The position numbers and the translations under genes are program-made. The notes under the pieces were generated by a model. That model was not told where the DNA came from and ran no database searches. It was given only the letters and a program-made list of their open reading frames with translations. This document shows positions 6,117 through 9,192 of a stretch of DNA of 9,192 bases, in pieces. The number at the start of each line of letters is the position of its first letter. Within the stretch, counting starts at the first letter, position 1. The stretch lies in NCBI GenBank assembly GCA_002352365.1, contig DEIJ01000120.1, positions 1-9,192 on the forward strand. The letters run 5' to 3'. Source of the stretch: Dehalococcoidia bacterium UBA2777 (GTDB lineage Bacteria; Chloroflexota; Dehalococcoidia; UBA2247; UBA2777).

Positions 6117-6275
6117 GATTTCCCCCTTTCATCTCTATCAAGTCATCCCCACCATCAGCTCAGTCTCTGTCGCCCAAGCCACCATTGTGTCAATTGCTTT
6201 TCGCCCTTTTATTTACCATGATAAGTATCTTGGAGCCGAAAATAAAGATGAGTTTGAGGCATTTTGAAGTAGAAA

Positions 6276-6302
6276 GCCTCCTGAGCGACTCGCTCACGAG
6301 GC
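6276..6302 (-). terminator. Likely intrinsic terminator of the argJ-argB-argG transcript
   Basis: A 12-base stem with one mismatch (GCCTCCTGAGCG, 6276-6287, against CGCTCACGAGGC, 6291-6302) and a three-base loop. On the minus strand it is followed by GCTTTCTACTT, a weak U-rich tract. It lies about 160 bases past the argG stop and 160 bases before rarA, so it is well placed to separate the two units. The broken U tract makes strong termination uncertain. Confidence 0.5.
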
Positions 6303-6425
6303 GGAGATGAAAATGCCGTGGTTATTTTCAGGGGAATTGTGAACTGTTGCCACCCACCTAGCCTTGACCTTGGGGATAAATGGCTTAGCTTCGTTAATCG
6401 GGATAGAGGAGTTTATGCCTTCCAC
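6294..6425 (-). CDS. Possible short open frame after argG (43 residues from GTG)
   Basis: From a GTG at 6425 the frame reads VEGINSSIPINEAKPFIPKV and continues through KARWVATVHNS to a TGA at 6296-6294, inside the terminator hairpin. The same frame is open upstream through the ribosome-binding-site-like AAAGGAGG at 6458-6451 but has no ATG, GTG or TTG at the right distance; the GTG is 25 bases from that site. The sequence resembles no family I know. It could be a decayed gene or chance. It is listed because the ribosome binding site is otherwise unexplained. Confidence 0.2.
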   Translation of the reverse strand: MEGINSSIPINEAKPFIPKVKARWVATVHNSPENNHGIFISAS

Positions 6426-6450
6426 GTCTGAAAAATACCAATTTACCTCG

Positions 6451-6458
6451 CCTCCTTT
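6451..6458 (-). promoter_or_regulatory. Strong Shine-Dalgarno-like site just after argG
   Basis: On the minus strand AAAGGAGG begins five bases after the argG stop codon. Nine bases on is a TTG (6441-6439) that opens only a 15-codon frame. No standard start with a long frame follows. It may mark a lost small gene, a leader peptide, or be accidental. Confidence 0.35.
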
Positions 6459-6463
6459 CTATT

Positions 6464-7711
6464 TTATACCCCATTGGAGGCGTGGGATTGGCCCTTTTGC
6501 TCTCTTAGAGCATTGGCGATGAGCCTCAGACTATTTATTCTTATGAAACCGGCAGCATCCTCGGCGTCATAGCCCCCGGCTACATCCATGCTGGCCAGCG
6601 CCTGATCATACAGAGACTGGGGCGATTCCCTCCCGACGATGATGATGTTCCCCTTATATAGCACCAAATGCACCTTGCCGGTTACATGCTGCTGGCTTTT
6701 GTCGAAGGCAGCCCGCAAGAACTCCATCTCTGGGGAATACCACAGGCCATAATAGATAAGCTGGGAGAACTTGGGCACCAGACTATCTCGTAGGTGCATC
6801 ACCTCCCGATCCAAGGTAATCCCCTCCAGGTCTCGGTGAGCCCGATGAAGGATTGTCCCCGCCGGGGTCTCATAGACTCCGCGGGATTTTATCCCCACAA
6901 AGCGGTTCTCAACCAGGTCATCTCTGCCAATGCCGTTTTGCCCCCCCACGTCATTAAGATAGCTGAAAAGCTCCACAGGGGAATTTTTAACCACCCCGTT
7001 AGTCAGATTATGAACTCGAACAGGATCACCACTAACAAACTCTATCTCTATCTCGGTTTCCTCATCCTTTGCCTCCTTTGGCGAGAGTGTCATCTCAAAC
7101 ATACTATCTCTGGGCCTAATTTTAGGGTCTTCAAGTTCTCCGGCCTCATAGCTTACATGCATCAGATTTGGATCACAGCTCCACAGCTTCTCTTCAGTTA
7201 CCTTTATCGCTAAGGAGTTAGCTTTAGCATAGCGTATCAAGTCAGATCTCCCCTGAAATTGGGTCAAGAATTCTTTCTCCTTCCACGGGGCAATAACTTT
7301 GATGTCCGGGCACAAAGCCTGATAGGTAAATTCAAATCTTACCTGATCATTACCTTTACCAGTAGCACCATGGGAGAGTATGTTTGCCTTTTCCTTTTGG
7401 GCAATTTCAATTTGTCTTTTAGCAATTAGTGGTCTAGCTAGGGAGGTGCCTAATAAGTATCTACCCTCATAAATGGCGTTAGCCCTGATAGCAGTGAATA
7501 CAAAATCCCGGATAAATTCCTCCCGAAGATCCTCTGCATACACCTTGGAGGCACCAATCTCAAGTGCCTTTATCTTTAGAGCTTCAAAGTCCTCCCTTTG
7601 CCCCACATTGGCTATATAGGCAATCACTTCATATCCCTTACTCAATAACCAGTGCAGAATAACTGAAGTGTCAAGTCCACCACTATAAGCTAGTATCACC
7701 TTGTCACTCAT
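6464..7711 (-). CDS. argG: Argininosuccinate synthase
   Basis: This enzyme condenses citrulline and aspartate with ATP to give argininosuccinate, the penultimate step of arginine synthesis, in the cytoplasm. It is 415 residues, slightly longer than the roughly 400 usual for the short bacterial form. It carries the ATP-pyrophosphatase P-loop AYSGGLDTS (8-16), YLLGTSLARP (85-94), and the second family signature SHGATGKGNDQVRFE (113-127). Further along are LWSCDPNLMHVSYEAGELEDP, GRDDLVENRFVGIKSRGVYE and TPAGTILHRAHRDLE, all conserved. The C-terminal extension (ALREQKGQSHASNGV) is polar and probably disordered. The ATG at 7711 shares its A with the TAA of argB (TAATG) and has GGAGG seven bases upstream inside the argB end, so translation is coupled to argB. 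Confidence 0.98.
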   Translation of the reverse strand: MSDKVILAYSGGLDTSVILHWLLSKGYEVIAYIANVGQREDFEALKIKALEIGASKVYAEDLREEFIRDFVFTAIRANAIYEGRYLLGTSLARPLIAKRQIEIAQKEKANILSHGATGKGNDQVRFEFTYQALCPDIKVIAPWKEKEFLTQFQGRSDLIRYAKANSLAIKVTEEKLWSCDPNLMHVSYEAGELEDPKIRPRDSMFEMTLSPKEAKDEETEIEIEFVSGDPVRVHNLTNGVVKNSPVELFSYLNDVGGQNGIGRDDLVENRFVGIKSRGVYETPAGTILHRAHRDLEGITLDREVMHLRDSLVPKFSQLIYYGLWYSPEMEFLRAAFDKSQQHVTGKVHLVLYKGNIIIVGRESPQSLYDQALASMDVAGGYDAEDAAGFIRINSLRLIANALREQKGQSHASNGV

Positions 7712-8490
7712 TATTCGCCTCCAACTACCTTTGTCCCATCGCCGTGCTCCTCAATAGCAGCAAGGAGTGCTCCTGACAAGCGGCCATCGACGATCTGGGC
7801 TTGGGGAACAACAGATAAGGCATGTAAGCACGCTTCTACTTTGGGAATCATTCCCGCCGAAATAACCCGCCGAGCAATTAGGGATCTAGCCTCAGTTGGG
7901 GTGAGAGAGGGTAATAGGTTTCCGGTGCCATCGGCGATGCCTGCCACATCAGTGAGGAAGATGAGCTGAGCAGCCTTCAACGCTAAAGCAACATCACCAG
8001 CAGCAGTATCAGCATTGATATTAAGGAGCATGCCAGCCCCATCAGAAGCTTGGGGTGGCTGGTAGCCTAGAGGGGCAATTATCGGCAGATATTCCGCATC
8101 AAGGAGCATCTCTAGTGGCTTGGTGTTTATTTTTACCACCTGCCCGACGTAGCCCAGGTGGGGAGACTTGATCCTCGCCTCAATAAAGCCTCCATCAATG
8201 CCGCTCAGGCCAAAAGCCCTCCCCCCCAGGGAATTGACCTGAGCTACCAGTTGTTTGTTGATCAAACCAGCTAGCACAGCGATGACAATCTCAAGGCTCT
8301 GAGCATCAGTTATCCTCAGCCCATCGCTGAAGTTTGCCCCAAGCCCCCGCTCCCAAAGCCAGTTTGAGATTGTCTTGCCACCACCATGAACTATTACTAG
8401 GGGTAGTCCTCTTTTTTGAAGCATAACTACATCCTCAAGGACATAGCTGCCCAGAGTACTGCCGCCGATCTTGATCACTATAGGCTTCAT
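7711..8490 (-). CDS. argB: Acetylglutamate kinase
   Basis: It phosphorylates the gamma-carboxylate of N-acetylglutamate with ATP, the second step of arginine synthesis. It is 259 residues. Motifs in order: KIGGS (7-11), the glycine-rich HGGGK (35-39), FSDGLRITD (54-62) with the substrate-binding Arg59, NINADTAAG (157-165), FLTDVAG (178-184) and SAGMIPKV (211-218) with Lys217. The protein begins directly at the first strand (MKPIVIKIGGS) and lacks the extra N-terminal helix that arginine-sensitive hexameric kinases use to interlock dimers. Length and start match the arginine-insensitive E. coli type. The ATG at 8490 has only a weak ribosome binding site, but an in-frame TAA (8496-8494) just upstream on its strand excludes a longer start. 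It lies 36 bases after argJ and overlaps argG by one base. Confidence 0.97.
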   Translation of the reverse strand: MKPIVIKIGGSTLGSYVLEDVVMLQKRGLPLVIVHGGGKTISNWLWERGLGANFSDGLRITDAQSLEIVIAVLAGLINKQLVAQVNSLGGRAFGLSGIDGGFIEARIKSPHLGYVGQVVKINTKPLEMLLDAEYLPIIAPLGYQPPQASDGAGMLLNINADTAAGDVALALKAAQLIFLTDVAGIADGTGNLLPSLTPTEARSLIARRVISAGMIPKVEACLHALSVVPQAQIVDGRLSGALLAAIEEHGDGTKVVGGE

Positions 8491-8526
8491 CTTTTAGCTC
8501 ATCTTTATGCCAAAAATAGACTCATA

Positions 8527-9192
8527 TCAAGTAGTATAAGTGCTATTAATGGTGACATACTCCTCAGAGAGGTCGCAGCCCCAGGCAGTGGCTTTTTCTG
8601 GGCCAAGGTTAAGGCAGAGCTTAATTGGCACCTCGTCCTGGCTCAAGATCAAGATTGCCTTGGCTTTATCAAACAGTAAGGGGTGTCCTCCACTAAACAG
8701 GCAGAGTTCGCCAAGGTAGAGGTCTATGCGGGAGGGGTCTATTTCGGCTTTGCTCTGACCTAAAGCACTGATAACTCGCCCCCAGTTGGGGTCACTGCCG
8801 TGCACGGCTGCCTTGACTAAAGATGAAGCAGCAATACTGCGGGCGGCAACCCGGGCATCACCCCAGGTAAGTGCCCCCTCAACAGTGACCTCGATGAGCT
8901 TTGTTGCCCCCTCACCATCGCGGGCGATCTGCTTAGCCAAGGAAAGGCAAACCTCAATCAATGCCTGTTCAAACTTTTCCCCACTGCGGCTACCACTGTG
9001 AATGGCCTCATTATGAGCTAAGCCATTGGCAAGTAGAAGTACTGTGTCATTGGGGCTGGTGTCACCATCAATAGAGACCATGTTAAATGAAATATCAATC
9101 GCCTTTTGCAGTGCTTGTTGCAGCAGATCAGGATCAACTTTGGCATCAGTGGTGAGGAAACAAAGTAGGGTAGCCAACTCGGGATGGATCAT
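8527..9192 (-). CDS. argJ: Glutamate N-acetyltransferase / ornithine acetyltransferase (ArgJ), beta-chain part, 5' truncated
   Basis: ArgJ moves the acetyl group from N-acetylornithine to glutamate, closing the acetyl cycle; some forms also use acetyl-CoA. The protein cuts itself into alpha and beta chains before a threonine that becomes the N-terminal nucleophile. The visible 221 residues begin MIHPELATLLCFLTTDA. The family has K-G-S-G-M-I just before this point, so the ATG at the window edge is internal and the alpha chain lies outside. Thr8 in LATLL is the expected nucleophile, so the beta chain appears complete. Other motifs: VSIDGDTSPNDTVLLLANG (39-57), RDGEGATKLIEV (91-102), AVHGSDPNWGRV (129-140), and the conserved end EEYVTINSTYTT. 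Whether it is mono- or bifunctional cannot be read from this part. It is the first visible gene of the arg operon; argC would be a common upstream neighbour. Confidence 0.96.
   Translation of the reverse strand: MIHPELATLLCFLTTDAKVDPDLLQQALQKAIDISFNMVSIDGDTSPNDTVLLLANGLAHNEAIHSGSRSGEKFEQALIEVCLSLAKQIARDGEGATKLIEVTVEGALTWGDARVAARSIAASSLVKAAVHGSDPNWGRVISALGQSKAEIDPSRIDLYLGELCLFSGGHPLLFDKAKAILILSQDEVPIKLCLNLGPEKATAWGCDLSEEYVTINSTYTT

Larger units (their letters stand above)
6117..6463. other. 347-base gap between argG and rarA
   Basis: Both flanking genes are on the minus strand. Read in that direction, the gap holds a strong ribosome binding site immediately after argG, a possible short open frame, a hairpin at 6302-6276, and then about 150 bases leading to rarA in which I find no convincing gene. 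A TTGACA hexamer lies at 6193-6188, but no matching -10 box follows at the right distance, so no promoter is claimed. Confidence 0.6.

Noticed and set aside
6188..6193. TTGACA on the minus strand as the -35 box of a rarA promoter
   Set aside because: No TATAAT-like hexamer occurs 16-18 bases downstream, so one matching hexamer is not enough.
5914..6267. Plus-strand open frame of 117 codons opposite the rarA start
   Set aside because: Most of it is antisense to the strongly conserved Walker A region of rarA, and it has no protein-family features or ribosome binding site.
6308..6330. TGAAAAT / ATTTTCA inverted repeat in the argG-rarA gap
   Set aside because: Seven AT-rich pairs with a nine-base loop could easily arise by chance, and no T run or operator pattern accompanies it.

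Overview
The window comes from a bacterium of middling GC content. Gene content suggests an obligate anaerobe: an F420-hydrogenase/dehydrogenase-beta-type iron-sulfur protein, a thioredoxin, a DUF4125 protein and a ferredoxin:thioredoxin-reductase-like gene sit together. A Dehalococcoidia-like (Chloroflexota) or clostridial-type lineage would fit, but this is inference from gene content; no rRNA or other phylogenetic marker is present.

Left half, plus strand (1-4819): a run of co-directional, closely spaced genes. In order they are the C-terminal two thirds of a pyridine-nucleotide-disulfide oxidoreductase; an FrhB/FdhB-family protein with two C-terminal 4Fe-4S motifs; an unrecognised 105-residue protein; a thioredoxin with a WCAPC active site; a DUF4125 protein whose two halves resemble each other; a small charged protein broken by a frameshift; a class I SAM methyltransferase broken by at least two frameshifts; a NifU-C-terminal-like protein lacking the CxxC pair; and a cysteine-rich ferredoxin:thioredoxin-reductase-like gene broken by a frameshift around a small perfect hairpin. 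The intact genes look like parts of a thiol/iron-sulfur redox system. From about 3500 to 4670 the reading frame repeatedly breaks, mostly at short homopolymers. No breaks were seen in the rest of the window, so this is either local gene decay or local assembly error.

Right half, minus strand (4800-9192): an ordinary housekeeping block. Transcription runs leftward through argJ (5' end cut by the window edge), argB and argG, which form a compact arginine-biosynthesis operon (argB and argG overlap by one base). It then crosses a 347-base gap with a hairpin that could end the arg transcript, and reaches rarA, an AAA+ ATPase of the MgsA/RarA/WRNIP1 family. rarA converges on the left-hand gene run and their 3' ends overlap by 20 bases. 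ArgJ recycles the acetyl group from acetylornithine to glutamate, ArgB phosphorylates N-acetylglutamate, and ArgG joins citrulline to aspartate late in the same pathway.

The most interesting points are the candidate redox cluster, the concentrated frameshifts, the apparent duplication in the DUF4125 protein, the NifU-like protein without its cysteine pair, and a strong ribosome binding site just after argG that has no convincing gene behind it.
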